64,000 nucleotides of DNA. Origin: Paragonimus westermani. Lineage: Eukaryota; Platyhelminthes; Trematoda; Plagiorchiida; Troglotrematidae. Below are positions 52,801-63,225 of this stretch, piece by piece. The stretch covers positions 24,591 to 88,590 of the forward strand of contig QNGE01003275.1 in the NCBI GenBank assembly GCA_008508345.1, read 5' to 3'. Under the pieces are notes generated by a model, which was not told where the DNA came from, ran no database searches, and saw nothing but the letters and a program-made list of their open reading frames with translations. The translations under genes and the position numbers were made by a program. The number at the start of each line of letters is the position of its first letter. Position 1 is the first letter of the stretch.

Positions 52801-55800
52801 TTTGAAATTGTACGCCTCCTTGTTCACTGAAGGGAGAAAACTATCTACAAAGAATGCACCATGATAGAAGTGATTTGCTTTACACTATCGAAAATATCAG
52901 GACTTCCTTGAACATGAAAAGCTCGAACGAGCAGTCTATTCTGGACACGGATTCATACAAGTTGGAAGAAATGGACACTTCAAGCGCCGCAATGGACTTG
53001 TTTACATTTGCTATCACACTATGAGTTTTCAATGCCTTGTAGCGTTTTTTGTCACTTACACTAACGATATCATTCATTTTCGAAGTTCTTGATAAGTCAC
53101 ACAATTCACCTACGAATTTGCAACCTACTTGAAAATATCTCATACTAAACACTAAATAGTGTCACAATAAAGATGGTTACCTATAAAGTGATTCTTGTGT
53201 TTTGATTGGACTTGTGTTGCCTTTATAATGAAGGTAGGTTATTGTGGGAAAATTTAGAGATACGTCGACAGATCAGCCAAATGTTTCTTGTGCCAAACCA
53301 TTCAAAAACTTGATAGCGCTGCGTATGAGGGTTCGGTGCATTTGAGAGTGCTGCTCATACATACATTTAACTGTGGTGATTACCACTAAACTCATTTCCC
53401 ATTACTGTTGTTTTAGTGCACTGTTGACAATAAGCTGTACAGCTGCACTCGAGCGACAAATACTTGATTTACTCAATTCGGGCGTTATCACTACTGCATC
53501 AAAACTAGCTCTGGGTTTGAGCTAAGGTAATTGCTTCATTTTTGTATTCCTGGAACCGTCACATTAATGTACTATGCATTGTAATCAGTAACGTCTGCAG
53601 CATAATTATCCATGTAGTTTAACGAAAACAACAGAGGTTCTGTAATTACCTCACGTATTAGATCTGAGAAAACAGAGAAGGTTATGGCTGTAACATTAAA
53701 TGATATATCGATCATATTCCATATGGTTAAAAGGGAACTGTCAAGCTTGCTTTCCGCACCAAGTGCAGTTCCCCAAGGCTCCATTCTATATACATTTCTA
53801 TTCTTATTAATCTTGGATGATCGATCATTTAGCACTAATTGGTGGTCTCCATGTCTAATGTACGAAGGTGATATGAAGGCATGGAGGATTCTGCGATTCA
53901 CGCAGGAGCCGGATATGCGATGAGAAAAAAATGAATGAACTACATTAAACAGTCGAACAAAGTAACCAGTGAAGTCAAGGACTGCATTCACTAAGAATGA
54001 ACAACGTTCATAAAACGTCCAGTGGCATTGGGGAAGTATTCGAAGTGTCGCAAGTGTGAGTGATGGCGCGAAGCGCTGGGTTTGAAATGGTATGTTGTAG
54101 CTAGCTGTCAATCGCCGACCGTTGAAAGAGGAAACAACATGTACACTTAGCACAGTTTTATTCGAACGTGTTCTGTCTATTTTTAATCAAGTCAGCCAAT
54201 GGTGTACAGTGTGGTCTGACGCAGCATTTGCGCGAAATTAACAGAGTAAAATGTAAGGCAGTGAAAACACCACAGATGTCCCTGAAAGTATGCTGTCACG
54301 TTGGTTCACATGTGTCCTTTAAACGCAGCACAATCAAAAATCTCATCACCAAAATTCCGACTGTATAAAGTACAGTTCAGTGGAAGTTATATTATTTGAG
54401 CCCACCTTCCAGAGGATACTTCAGTACAGTAGTAATAACTGACTTTCACCCGAGTACTAGTGTTTCCGTCTTTACAAATATGGGTAGCAGTTAACTAAAT
54501 GTGTTGAACAGGACGCTTGGAAACTCTCCGGCTACCTATTATACTCGCCGCTCTAGTAAATTATTGAGACTATTAATGAAACCCAGTGTTTATGTTAAGA
54601 TAATGGAACCTCTGAGTACTCTTTCGTGCATAGAATGAGCAACACTGTTGGATCTGTTTTAACTGGAGTCTGGGCCACTGAATGACAACCTCTTAATGAC
54701 TTTTAAAATATGAAGAAAGGCTGCCATGATACCGAAGGGTCCTTTCTGCGGCCTGTTGGGTGCTGAAAGTCTTCGATGATACCAGCGTGACCTAGCCATA
54801 CAACGCAGTCCTCTTCACTGCAGGAACCTTAAGGCGTTTCAGCATTGATCTGAGGGCTTTCATGGATCCGTAGCCAGTGGGTGTGGTGCCGGCGCAGACG
54901 TTGGATTTGTTTAAGGTGCTGTCAGGTGAATGGCTGCAGCCATCCGTACCACCACGTTGGGCTCATTTGATGGTTATTTCCAGAGCGGAATTTTTAAACT
55001 TATTACATTTCGCTGTTTTTCATCATTTTTCTTGTGATCATCATTATGAATGCCGTTTACTCCTGATCATCTCGTCCCGAATGATATTATGGCATCTCTA
55101 CTTAACAGGCCTCTTTTTCAATACTATTCCTTCCTTTCAATATTATTCACTTGTATCCTACTCTTTCACTCACACTGGACCGCTGTTCACGTCCATGATA
55201 CTCGATATTTGGAATGTTATTGCAATGCATTACATCTCAAAAGCTCTCAACATTTCTGCAGATAATGCGTTTAAGAAACATGGAACAACATCAAACCTGT
55301 CCGAAATAGGTGATGCTCAGAAACCAGACGGCTTTGAAATAGAGAAGTATACCGAAACGCCTAGGCATGGGGTAAACACAGAAGCACATTTCCTTCCGGA
55401 TATCAGACCAGCAGTGTGGTTTATTTCTTTCATGTCTCCCTGCTCGAACATTGGCAAGAAGTTGAAAAAGACGTGCGTTACAGTCTCATTCACACAATGA
55501 TTTCTGAACAGCTTCCAAAGATCACAGTAATAAACCGGTTCGAACCTAGGAGATTAATATAAAGAGACTACATCGACATAGATTATTCAGCATCAAGCAG
55601 ACATTCCTTGAACAGAAGGGCATTGGGATGCCAATTATACGATTTGCGATGTTTGGCACTTCTCATCGAACTTTTACAATTATACGGGTTACATACACTT
55701 TAAATATGAGAAGTGAGAACAAGTTAAATGGATCATTCAAACCATAGACTTGTAACGCATTCCGCTGTCGCGTAGTTGACATCATTTGAGTTTTCGGCTG

Positions 55801-58505
55801 TGTAAATTGTGTGCATGACTTACTGGGCATCTGGTTCATGCTTTCTGGTTTTTTCTAACATTCCAGATTCCCCTTTGTGCCCCGTCCTTCATTGTTCCTC
55901 AGTGCTTCCACTCCGTTGCGCATTACACACTTAGGGTAAGCCACAGTCTACCGGAGGAGGGTGGGAGTGTTGGCGAATGTGTGACACTATCCCTCGCGCC
56001 TGCCGTGAGAGATGCATTCGTCGATGTCAGGCGGTTCACACTTGCTTGGGTTTCAAATGGTGGTAGATTAGTTTGTCAAAGGAACTGTTTTTGAATACAG
56101 AGACAGGGACTGTAGGGTATGGTGGCAATAGCCTCGGCCGTTGATAACAGTCACAGCCTGACAGCTCTGGAGTTGGCTCGACCAATTTTATAGATGGCTC
56201 AAAAGATTTCACCTGGCTCAATTTGATAGCCAGTGTCAATTAAGTGAGAACCGTTTGCACTGGAAATGGGTTTCACCGAACCGATGCAAAACCATTTCGG
56301 GAGATGTTCACGAATCCTCCTCGGTAGGCGCGTTGTGGTTCTCCCAAAGTAACCTGCCTGACACTAGTGAATAAGGGAATAAAGAAAAGAATGGGGAAAA
56401 CCCGGACAAAATGTGTTTGGGGCCTGGCACTAGTACCGGGCAGAGATTGAACAACAGAATGACTCGTGCTTTAAGGTAGGAACTTTCCTAGGAAACCTGC
56501 GGTGAATAACTTAACGAGAATCAAACAATCGCGGAATTGCTAAAGACCAAGTAGACTCCTATCGAAAGGTTCAATTTCAGATTAGTCCGGAACGATTCTC
56601 AAGCCCATGACCAGCTTAATAACAGGCTGTGCTTGACAGCGAGTACGTAACTTTTCATATTGTTAGGAAAGGACATCATCAAAATAACCTAATCAGGTCA
56701 ACGGTGACGACTGACAAAATCGTTCATCATAATAAGCTAATTGGATCATCCGCGAGGGCTGACGAAATCGTTCATCTATCAAACACTAGCGTGCAAAGTT
56801 TTCCATTCGAACCAACCAGGATGAGACGTGAAGGTGGGTGTGAGTACCGTGCTAACCCGATGAACCAACCAGAGTGCAAGGCCTATGGAAAACTAGCCAT
56901 ACTGGGCCACCTAATCGCGAAGTGGCCTAAACCACTGGACATTGGTTCAACTTGTGGTTGGCTACATTTGGCGACCGACTCATGATATATAATCACATGC
57001 ATTTCACTTATTGGTCAAGCTGGTAATCGGTATTACAACGTGTTTTCTACGCAGTCGTGTTCCTCCTGAATCCGCGCTAGTAGATTTGGTGAAGCCGTAG
57101 ATCAATGGTCCGGGTATAGCATCCAAGTCAGGATAGAAAGTTTTAACAAGAAAAAGGCGCTTTACTTCACATATACACTGGGATAACGGTTTTCTATGAA
57201 CCGTGTGGGGAGTTAGAAATGTTTCCATGTCTAGGCGGGGAAAACTGTTGATCATCCCAGAGGCCATTCTTGTAGACTTCTTCTAAAGGTATCCGAAAGA
57301 CAAGTTCGGTGAGGCTCAGCTGTCTGGTCCTTTCATCATAACGATTTTTTTGTACGCACTGTGAATACTGTTGACGAAAGCATTTCCAAGTTTTCACTGA
57401 GTAACTTGTGTGCATGTTCGTTTTCATTCAGCTGGAGGCTTCATTTCTCTGATCAGCGTTTAACGGTATCAAGTACTATATACCGTTCACTGGGACCCAT
57501 AATGAAGTACCAACAACTGACCCCTAGGTAACTCCGACATAAACTTGGAAGGAATTGAATGGCGTGATCCGGTTCTGACTCTGTGAAAACAATACTACAT
57601 ATTTCCCACTCATCTCTGAGGAGCACGTTTGTCTGAGCGCCATCGCGCTAATGCAGCAGTGTACATATTTTCAGGTTATTCACAATCAGTAATAGCCTAA
57701 CAAGACAAATGCGAACATCCTGCAGTAAAAGATATTGAATTAGAAGGAAGGGGGTTGCAATTCAGAATACATTCGAAAACACGCATTACAGAGTAAACGG
57801 TTCAGATAGTGCAGAAAAAATCTGATCAAACAATGTGATATCGCAATACTCCACTGTCTTCACAGTTGTACTGTAACATGAAAGATGGCCGCTTTCACTA
57901 TGACTGCCAGCAGTATTTGCGGACCATTTTTGGGGGAATGTGGAGGCACTGGGAAAAAGTGTCCTTCCAGAAACAGTCCTGTAAAAAAAGAGAAAATGCA
58001 AACAAGCATGAGTCCGAAGACAAGCAAGCCATGTACACGATTTAGGCAAACGGGAACTCAAACTGCGTTAATAACACACAAGCCCACAAGAGTGATTTTT
58101 CTTTCTTACACGAATAATTGGGGAACTCTGATGAAATGAATTTGATGTGATTTTTTGATAAAATGGTACTAATGATTTTTCCAAGTCATATATAGAAAAC
58201 ATCATATTTCAGTTAACATGACAACCTGTGACATATAGTGTTTATATGGTTAAATAACAGTAAATCACTTCCGAACGCTGAATCAGCTTGGCTATGAACG
58301 AGGACAGCACGTTCAGAAGGACATGATGGATGAATTGCGCAAATTTCCACGAGCAACTTGCACAAGCTTTTTCGTTAGCACTTCGCAGACAGTTACAAGT
58401 GTTAAGAAACACAGGGAAGTAGATCTGCCGCCAGGCTACCCGTACGGAAGTGCGGTGTACAAATGCGTACACTGTACACGACGAACGAAACTATTCAAAC
58501 AGTGA
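43786..58505 (+). CDS. gene 2: unrecognised multi-exon gene (5' end not found)
   Basis: Model from splice consensus and phase: 43786-43838, 51252-51562, 55867-55935, 57432-57527, 57675-57724 and 58261-58505. All joins agree in phase. The first exon listed begins in phase 1, so at least one upstream exon is missing. The best-supported piece is the 103-codon exon at 51,252. The C-terminus is basic and cysteine-containing (VYKCVHCTRRTKLFKQ) and ends at TGA 58,503-58,505. No domain is recognised. The spacing C-x2-C near the end could be half of a metal site, but no partner pair is visible. Function unknown. Confidence 0.42.
43930..44000 (-). repeat. tRNA-like SINE fragment, family 1
   Basis: The minus strand reads CCACTGGCGCAGTGGTCAAC, then ACAGTTGCTTCCTG and CATGGCAGGAATC. 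The A-box region is nearly the same as at 22,453-22,472 and 79-119. Confidence 0.5.
44640..44765 (-). repeat. tRNA-derived SINE, family 2
   Basis: The minus strand reads CGGTAGAGCGCTCGCCAAGC, then TTGAGTATGCCGTTTTCGTC and GGTTTGAATCTGGCC, which is A box, anticodon-like arm and B box. The CTCAGAAACTTCAATTCTGG segment on the plus strand is shared in diverged form with 15,775-15,800. Confidence 0.65.
44830..45000 (+). repeat. diverged SINE, family 2, opposite orientation
   Basis: The reverse complement of this stretch reads GCGCTCTACTGGCCGAGAGT, then GGACTGTCACCCACCCGTCC. This follows the tail order of the copy at 44,640-44,765. The two copies lie head to head with a short spacer. Confidence 0.45.
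45270..45510. repeat. diverged repeat block, copy A
   Basis: Shares about 240 bases with 57,850-58,100, around 60-75 percent by eye: AAAGAGAAAA, AAGCCATGCACACGA and TAACATG blocks in the same order. On the minus strand it contains a long pyrimidine tract ending CTCTTTTCAG and later AACG|GTGAGC, so it resembles an exon with splice sites. On the plus strand a long frame is open. Because no frame is clearly conserved between the copies, it is listed as a repeat. Confidence 0.5.
46097..46193. repeat. hairpin-forming inverted repeat with TA-rich loop
   Basis: The stems around 46,097-46,125 (GGGACAGAAGAGAAG, GTCCCTCTT) and 46,165-46,193 (AAGAGGGAC, CTTCTTTCCGACCC) are reverse complements with few mismatches. 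The loop holds TATATATATACATATATA. A further ATATATATACATA run follows at 46,204-46,220. Confidence 0.6.
47690..47990 (-). mobile_element. Penelope GIY-YIG remnant
   Basis: The minus strand reads IYQFICSCGDIYIGRTNRCL then RQRMAEL, the best-kept GIY-YIG core in the window (Y-I-G-R-T). It is followed by broken frames with VTWLTRPTRF and RAPICSLSPR. No RT is attached. Confidence 0.75.
48065..48574. repeat. direct duplication, copy 1 (510 bases)
   Basis: Near-identical to 48,803-49,303 (by eye over 93 percent), from AAACCAGGCTAGTTTATA to CATATTTGTGTTGT. It carries about 10 extra bases (around CATATAAGCGGAGTG) compared with copy 2. Similarity stops exactly at the undetermined base at 48,575. No coding or transposon signal was recognised. 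Confidence 0.9.
48575..48575. other. undetermined base (N)
   Basis: The only N in the window. It lies at the first position after copy 1 of the duplication and is probably an assembly or consensus junction. Confidence 0.95.
48803..49303. repeat. direct duplication, copy 2 (501 bases)
   Basis: Second copy, 228 bases after the first. It runs on into TTTCCAG|CAATCTG, which looks like a splice acceptor lost in copy 1, where the sequence changes at the N. Confidence 0.9.
50589..50611. repeat. short TG-rich run
   Basis: Imperfect TG repeat (GTGTGTGTATGTGTGTGTGT) of about 23 bases. No other feature around it. Confidence 0.7.
51252..51562 (+). CDS. gene 2 exon (103 codons)
   Basis: Acceptor ACGCACAATTTCAG, donor GTAAGG at 51,563, phase 0 in and phase 2 out. 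The frame is fully open: IPTVCQFTSTEIFTRKKRFL, EKYEVIVADRLEDSKRGSGW, CPQPHVAPMCELAKCVIRLT, AFQFAQVFHKFPRAICRD and LVLRPSLTVLSIST. It is rich in cysteine, including W-C-P and P-M-C. The family is not recognised. The length and both splice sites make this the most secure exon of gene 2. Confidence 0.65.
53417..53514 (+). CDS. possible alternative gene 2 exon
   Basis: Acceptor TTGTTTTAG, phase 2 in (fits the exon ending 51,562), reading ALLTISCTAALERQILDLLN then SGVITTASKLAL, with a weak donor GTTTGA (phase 1). The frame stops shortly after (GLS, then TAA), so it could instead be an alternative terminal exon. Confidence 0.3.
53660..53930 (+). mobile_element. LINE reverse transcriptase fragment
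   Basis: The plus frame reads LSAPSAVPQGSILYTFLFLL, then WWSPCLMYEGDMKAWRILRF. These are the P-Q-G-S-x-L-x-P-L-L-F and (F/Y)-A-D-D-x-K-x-W-R blocks, with the catalytic D-D changed to G-D. It is a short, dead fragment of a jockey/CR1-like LINE. Confidence 0.6.
55262..55371 (+). CDS. possible alternative gene 2 exon
   Basis: Acceptor AACATTTCTGCAG, donor GTAAAC at 55,372, phase 1 in and phase 0 out. It reads NAFKKHGTTSNLSEIGDAQK, then PDGFEIEKYTETPRHG. It looks like real protein and joins 53,417-53,514 in phase. It does not fit the 55,867 exon frame that leads on to 57,432. Confidence 0.35.
55867..55935 (+). CDS. gene 2 exon
   Basis: Very good acceptor (GGTTTTTTCTAACATTCCAG) and donor GTAAGC at 55,936. 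In phase 2 it reads FPFVPRPSLFLSASTPLRIT then HLG and joins both 51,562 and 57,432. In phase 0 it reads IPLCAPSFIVPQCFHSVAHY, which would be used only with the alternative upstream exon. Confidence 0.5.
56040..56360 (-). mobile_element. Penelope GIY-YIG remnant
   Basis: The minus strand reads CRAGYFGRTTTRLPRRIREH, then LPKWF, ISSANGSHLIDTGYQI and, in a shifted frame, LSGCDCYQRPRL. The order GIY-YIG core, HLPKW, S-x-A-x-x-x-H-L-x-D-T-G is that of the family. Frameshifted. Confidence 0.7.
57432..57527 (+). CDS. gene 2 exon
   Basis: Acceptor GTTTTCATTCAG, donor GTAACT at 57,528, phase 2 in and phase 2 out. It reads WRLHFSDQRLTVSSTIYRSL, then GPIMKYQQLTP. Only this frame is open past 25 bases. 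Confidence 0.5.
57675..57724 (+). CDS. gene 2 exon (50 bases)
   Basis: Acceptor CATATTTTCAG, donor GTAAAA at 57,725, phase 2 in and phase 1 out. It reads LFTISNSLTRQMRTSC. Both phases match its neighbours, which is the main support. The donor is moderate. Confidence 0.45.
57850..58100. repeat. diverged repeat block, copy B
   Basis: Counterpart of 45,270-45,510. It has the same minus-strand pyrimidine tract (CTTTTTTTACAG) and plus-strand AAGCCATGTACACGA. It lies in the last intron of gene 2. Confidence 0.5.
58261..58505 (+). CDS. gene 2 terminal exon (stop codon)
   Basis: Acceptor GGTTAAATAACAG, phase 1 in, 80 codons to TGA. It reads NHFRTLNQLGYERGQHVQKD, MMDELRKFPRATCTSFFVST, SQTVTSVKKHREVDLPPGYP and YGSAVYKCVHCTRRTKLFKQ. 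The frame is soluble-protein-like, with a basic C-terminus. It shares the short KFPRA-x-C string with the exon at 51,252, which may be coincidence. Family not recognised. Confidence 0.6.
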
Positions 58506-60400
58506 TGTTTATTTGTAAAATTTCGGGTTTTTCCATACATTCGTCCATACACAAACGTGCATTTCTTCATTCCCACCTAAGATAAGCAGCTGCCCAATGT
58601 GAAACTTGCGCTTCAAGGTCATCAAGTGTATTATTAAGCTTTGCATACATTTTTCTTGGGTACGAAAGAATGAACGTTCCCCAAGGCAAGCTCTGTTACA
58701 GAATTCAAATTCAACGCGTAGACGATTGCCTGCCTCGACTGCACTTTACGACGCCTGAGACAACGGTCAAAGTCATGTCACAAAAATTGTTCACAAAGTT
58801 ACCAGGCTTAAACATCGGAGGATGTAGCTAATAATCAGTGCAACTAGCGTTACAAAAATATGCACACCCTTACTCGCCAGCATTTATTTTGGCCCGCCGA
58901 GTTGAATACCACTCTGGCCAGCTCGGAATGGGCATTGGCCTAACCCAGAACCACTCTGACCAGAGTCGGGTCTACTCTGGATTTTGTTGCACGCCCACTT
59001 GGATGCGACTCCTTGTCAAATTTTGTCACAGTCTGGCTGAATTCGGGCCAGAGTCGGTGTGTTTTGTGAATGGATATAAATCTGGAGATGTAGAACACCA
59101 GAAAACCCCGGCAGCCAATAACGGGACAGCACGTTGTTAACGTCTAGAAACTATCCGAAAACCGAATAACTTGTTGGTCGTTTAGCCTATAACATTTTAG
59201 TATTCAGAGGTTGCAGAATACTCTCGAAAATGGAAGGCATTTGCGAGATCGAGAGTAAAGAGCAATTTCACGTGATAATCTGGAAAACACAAAATAGTTA
59301 TGTAGATTGACATAATTCAGGGTGTAATTTTGCGGCGGAATGGTTTCCGCACTGCCGATGCTTTTGCTGCTTAAGAGAACGTGTGCGTCAGTAAGTACCC
59401 GTGAATTGTGTGTCTTAACAAACGGGTGACTGACAATTCACTTGAGAATCACCTTATCACAGATTTTTTATATAGGTTTTCTTCATACGCACATTGTGTT
59501 GACTGGAATAGGTAAATATTACGACAAGTTATTAAGCGGTTTACTAGGAGATTTGGTGGAAGGGAGGTGAAACTTAAAAATGGAAATGTGAGACTGCAAT
59601 ACGAACACGTGAAGTATAAAATCGAGAGATACTTTTGGTTCCTCTCATCACTTTAAGTGTGCACATCTGATGTAAGCTGATCACTAGTAGTACAACGCAT
59701 ACTGTCATTAATTGTAACGTCACTATTGGAACAATGACCTTTTTATGTACAAGTATGATTTAAGTGTATTTTGGTGTAGAATAGACATTTCTACAGCCAC
59801 TAACAAACTTGAAATTATTGGGGAATATGCCCAACGGTGGTAAGTTGTAACGCACCACTGATTTCTTTCGTTCACGTGATATCGATTTTGCTTCAGGGAC
59901 GTCGTCTACAGATAAAATCAACTTGAGAACAATCATTAAGTTTGATAAAGTTAAGAGCATTTTAAAACCCTTTTTGAAGTGATAAATGTTCGTACTTGTG
60001 TTTAGCTCAAGATGCACCCAACACGTAATAGAAAACATGCAACTTAAAACCTGTGCGGGAATGCCGCTGTAAAATTGGGACTAAGGACAGTCAAAATAAC
60101 CACAGCAAAGTAGTCATGTCAATGATGCAATGTGAATTTACGATGATGAGATATACACCTACGCGCACACATGTGCACCAGGATGTGAACCAATTCATAA
60201 ATCACTCTGAGGCTTAGTCTGAGTCACCGCATCAGAAGGCAGTCGACTCAAGCTTTTGGAGACGCACTCCGTAGCCCAGAAACGATGAACAACTGAAGAA
60301 ACCATTCTTGAACGAACGTTAATTATTTTATCGAGCTAAGTTAACATTCTTCCTCAGATGGTTGTATATAAACGTGCAGTTCTTAAATTAAGACCACGTG
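58506..60400. other. spacer with degenerate CTGG(A/C)CAG motifs
   Basis: At 58,905-59,070 the motif CACTCTGGCCAG and variants (CACTCTGACCAGAGTCGG, GGCCAGAGTCGGTG) recur about five times in both orientations. No coding exon is supported in this stretch. Confidence 0.4.
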
Positions 60401-60850
60401 TTACTTAGAAAGTTCTGGGCCAACAGCAGAAAGAAAGGAGGTTGACTTGATGTAGCACGCTCTCCATCTGGTTTTATCCGTTTTAAAGGAATTGCCTGGA
60501 GAAATTAAACGAATTAAACAAATTCTGTAACAACTTTTCTCGGGAATGCTGGAACTTTTGGCCAAAAATTTCAGCCACCATGTCTGACGCCACATCCTGT
60601 CGTATATTCGCACAAAGTTTGGACCTGCAGGTGGAAAAGTGTAAAAAATTATGATGTCGTCAGCACACAAAGAGTTTGCCATTTTTGGTCAATTCATGCA
60701 TCTCCTATGTATACACGCATAATGAAGACTGAGGGCTGACGGACGCTAGCTCGCGGCACATAGCATGCCTATTCCAATTTCACAGTCTCTATGTGACTTT
60801 CAGGGTAGGAAACGAGCCAGCTAGGCAATGGGTCATGTGTACCAAGGGAT
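60401..60850 (-). mobile_element. jockey/CR1-like LINE RT remnant
   Basis: The minus strand reads DPLPSWLVSYPESHIETVKL, then RASVRQPSVFIMRVYIGDA and, in frame with 60,682-60,401, NSLCADDIIIFYTFPPAGPN. These correspond to the RT thumb-side W-L-x-S-Y-L block, the G-V-P-Q-G-S block (deleted in part) and the catalytic A-D-D box. Frameshifted and short. Confidence 0.55.
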
Positions 60851-62400
60851 ACCATTTTGATTAAAAACACTTATGGGTAGGTTGCAGAATTTCTCTACTA
60901 CGAAGACTAGAAGCTGGATATTGAAGTAATTTTGTAAATGTTGAGCAAAGGGGAAGGAGTAAATTTTCTTTTGTGTTTCAAAGAAACTGGATAAACACCT
61001 TCAGGAAAAAACTGACGAGAAATTTTGAGAGGAACCACTTTCGAGCGTTTATTTAAAGAATTAATGAAAATATGGCTCAAAAATTTACCCGCTTTTGTAA
61101 GAGGAGTTTCAGACAGAGTTTCCTGGTTGTAAGAAACATTAAAACATATATTGTATTCGTCATGGATTCTGACGGGAACGAATTAAACACTTTCCCCCGT
61201 ACAGGTCTTGCCGAGATATTAGTCCTTCCTGGAGTTCATGTCTCATCTACTGTATCTACTCCTTATGCTTGTTTGCTGTCAAACGCACCTCTTTTCATGC
61301 TTATTTGAAGCATCTAAGTTTTATACTCTACATCATTCTGTGTACACACTTACCTGGCGAGAGAGAAATCATCTTTTTAGCCTTGTGATTTGACAGTTCT
61401 GGGCTTAACTTTCACCTTCGGAGCAAACATTCAGCAACTGTCATACGCGTCGTGGAGTTATCGTTCTACTGGTTCTCAGATTTTTGCGCAAAATCGGAGG
61501 CATTTAATGAATATTTCGGCTGTTGCGCCGGGGTCAGAAGCTACACGATGCATATTTCATCTTGAAAACTTCGACACAGCGAAGAATGCATTAAGGTCAA
61601 TGAATCTAATTTGACGGTAAAATATGGCGGTTGAGTTTACGACAGGGCTGAAGTCCAACGTGACTTTGACTATGTAGTTATCATCTTCCGAAAATTGCTC
61701 CAAGGTGAACGAAGTAGAAGGGTGAATGTCTGTTTTTGAAATAAGATACAAAATACACTTTGGCCGAGTAGACAGTAAAAAGTGTTGGTGTCATTCATTC
61801 ATTTGGAGACATGTCAGAAACCACGTTGTTGTTTCTCGGGAGCTCTCAGAGACCTTTTCTAGTTAGTTTGAGCTCTTTGGGTTAGGCTAATTACGTAAAC
61901 AAAATGAGTGATGCCGTAATCCAGAGGAGTTGTTAGATACCGATAACCACAAGGAGTCATCACTCACAACAACACAAGAGCCGTTGAGTCTGATTGCAGA
62001 GTACCGCTCGCTCACGTGAAGTATACTTTCTCGGTGGTATCCAGAGCCACGATTTTTACAGAATGCGGTAGAATATTAGCCCTAGTTAGGTATTTGATAT
62101 CTGCGACGTTCACTAAACTGCAATTACCAAAATGATTTCGGTATTTTCCCCTACTGGGCAACCAAATCCAGAAGTCAAGAGAAACAGTGGTTTAAAAGAC
62201 AGTAGTTAGCTTCACTTTACTGGAGGCAATACCTATAGAGAAACGTTTTACGCTTGTTACTGGGTGCTAAGCTGAGTGCATTTTGATTGACAGTTCGTTG
62301 TTGCGGTCCATAACTGTGCCTCAGGCAATTCGGTTTTTTAAATGATACACAACCAAGCAAACTTTTATTCAGAAATTCACAAAAATCGATGGAACAGCTA
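60851..62400. other. spacer, nothing recognised
   Basis: Short frames on both strands without splice or family support. No tandem repeat or tRNA-like box found. Confidence 0.35.
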
Positions 62401-62429
62401 ATCGCCGTTTCGGAATAGTCGGCTTCCAT

Positions 62430-63225
62430 CAATCACGGTTTTGTCTGCACTGAGTTGTGCGCCAGCTGCCGTTGACTGATATCTCTTCAATCAAGAAAAC
62501 CGTCTCAGTCCGCTGAGGTCTCGATTTCGCTGACCCCTCATGGACTGTATCACAGGTCTCTCGTTCCGTTGCAGTCTCCTCCATCACATATACTCGATTT
62601 CTTCTCACTACTCCGTCCAGTACAATACTGTGTGAACTGCACCCACGGTATTTGATCATAACGCCAAGTGTCCATTCTCACTGGTTCACGAGAATATACC
62701 AGACTTACAACTTTTTCCTTGCTTTATTACTCGTTTCCAAGCTCAGTGATTATAAGACGTCTTTTGTTGCGTTCGGCACCGTTGTTACTGCTGTTGAATG
62801 TGTTTCATAAAATATGCAAAAGCACAACAGTTCAGATGCCACCGGCACTTTTCTGGGCGTCCCACACCAAAACAACCGCTGTGCCACACTGTATCAAGTG
62901 ATTTCATTCGAAAGCTCCTTTCTAGGAGCATTCCGTACTAACGCTTTCTTGGCTTCTTGACAATGCATAACAGTTTTATAACGGCTCTAATTACGTCTTC
63001 GCCCTTGCCAACTTACGGAGACTGGTACAAGCCGTTTGTCTGATATTGATAAATACCTTACATTCTGCGCACACAGAATGAGGTCGCTTATCAGCGAAAA
63101 ACACTCGCGGTATGCCGTGACGGGTGAACCGGGCACGTGGTTTGTTGAGAGCTACTCTTTCAGTGGTACTGCTTAACCATTCAGTTTCAAAACAACATGA
63201 GAAATGTTCTACACTAGCCAACTAC
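62430..63225 (-). mobile_element. probable Ty3/gypsy integrase remnant
   Basis: The minus frame at 63,221-62,991 reads RARFTRHGIPRVFFADKRPH, then SVCAECKVFINI. This fits the integrase-core pattern F-x-x-x-G-x-P-x-x-x-x-S-D-N-G-x-x-F-x-S-x-E-F, with the catalytic S-D-N-G changed to A-D-K-R. A downstream frame (62,659-62,429) with HSIVLDGVVRRNRVYVME may be the closing part of pol. Dead and short. It could belong to the same family as the element at 37.85 kb, but that is not shown. Confidence 0.45.

Larger units (their letters stand above)
51563..55866 (+). other. gene 2 intron (4.3 kb) with LINE fragment and two unplaced exon-like pieces
   Basis: Contains a LINE RT fragment at 53,660-53,930 and two exon-like frames (53,417-53,514 and 55,262-55,371) that fit each other in phase but not the preferred chain. 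A 207-codon frame at 54,877-55,500 covers the second of these. Confidence 0.4.

Noticed and set aside
52880..53152. 90-codon minus frame
   Set aside because: No splice sites, repeats or family resemblance; consistent with a chance open frame in this amount of sequence.
54877..55500. 207-codon plus-strand open frame
   Set aside because: The first part is hydrophobic and unlike a protein domain I know. Only the piece 55,262-55,371 has good splice sites, so that alone is listed as a possible exon.
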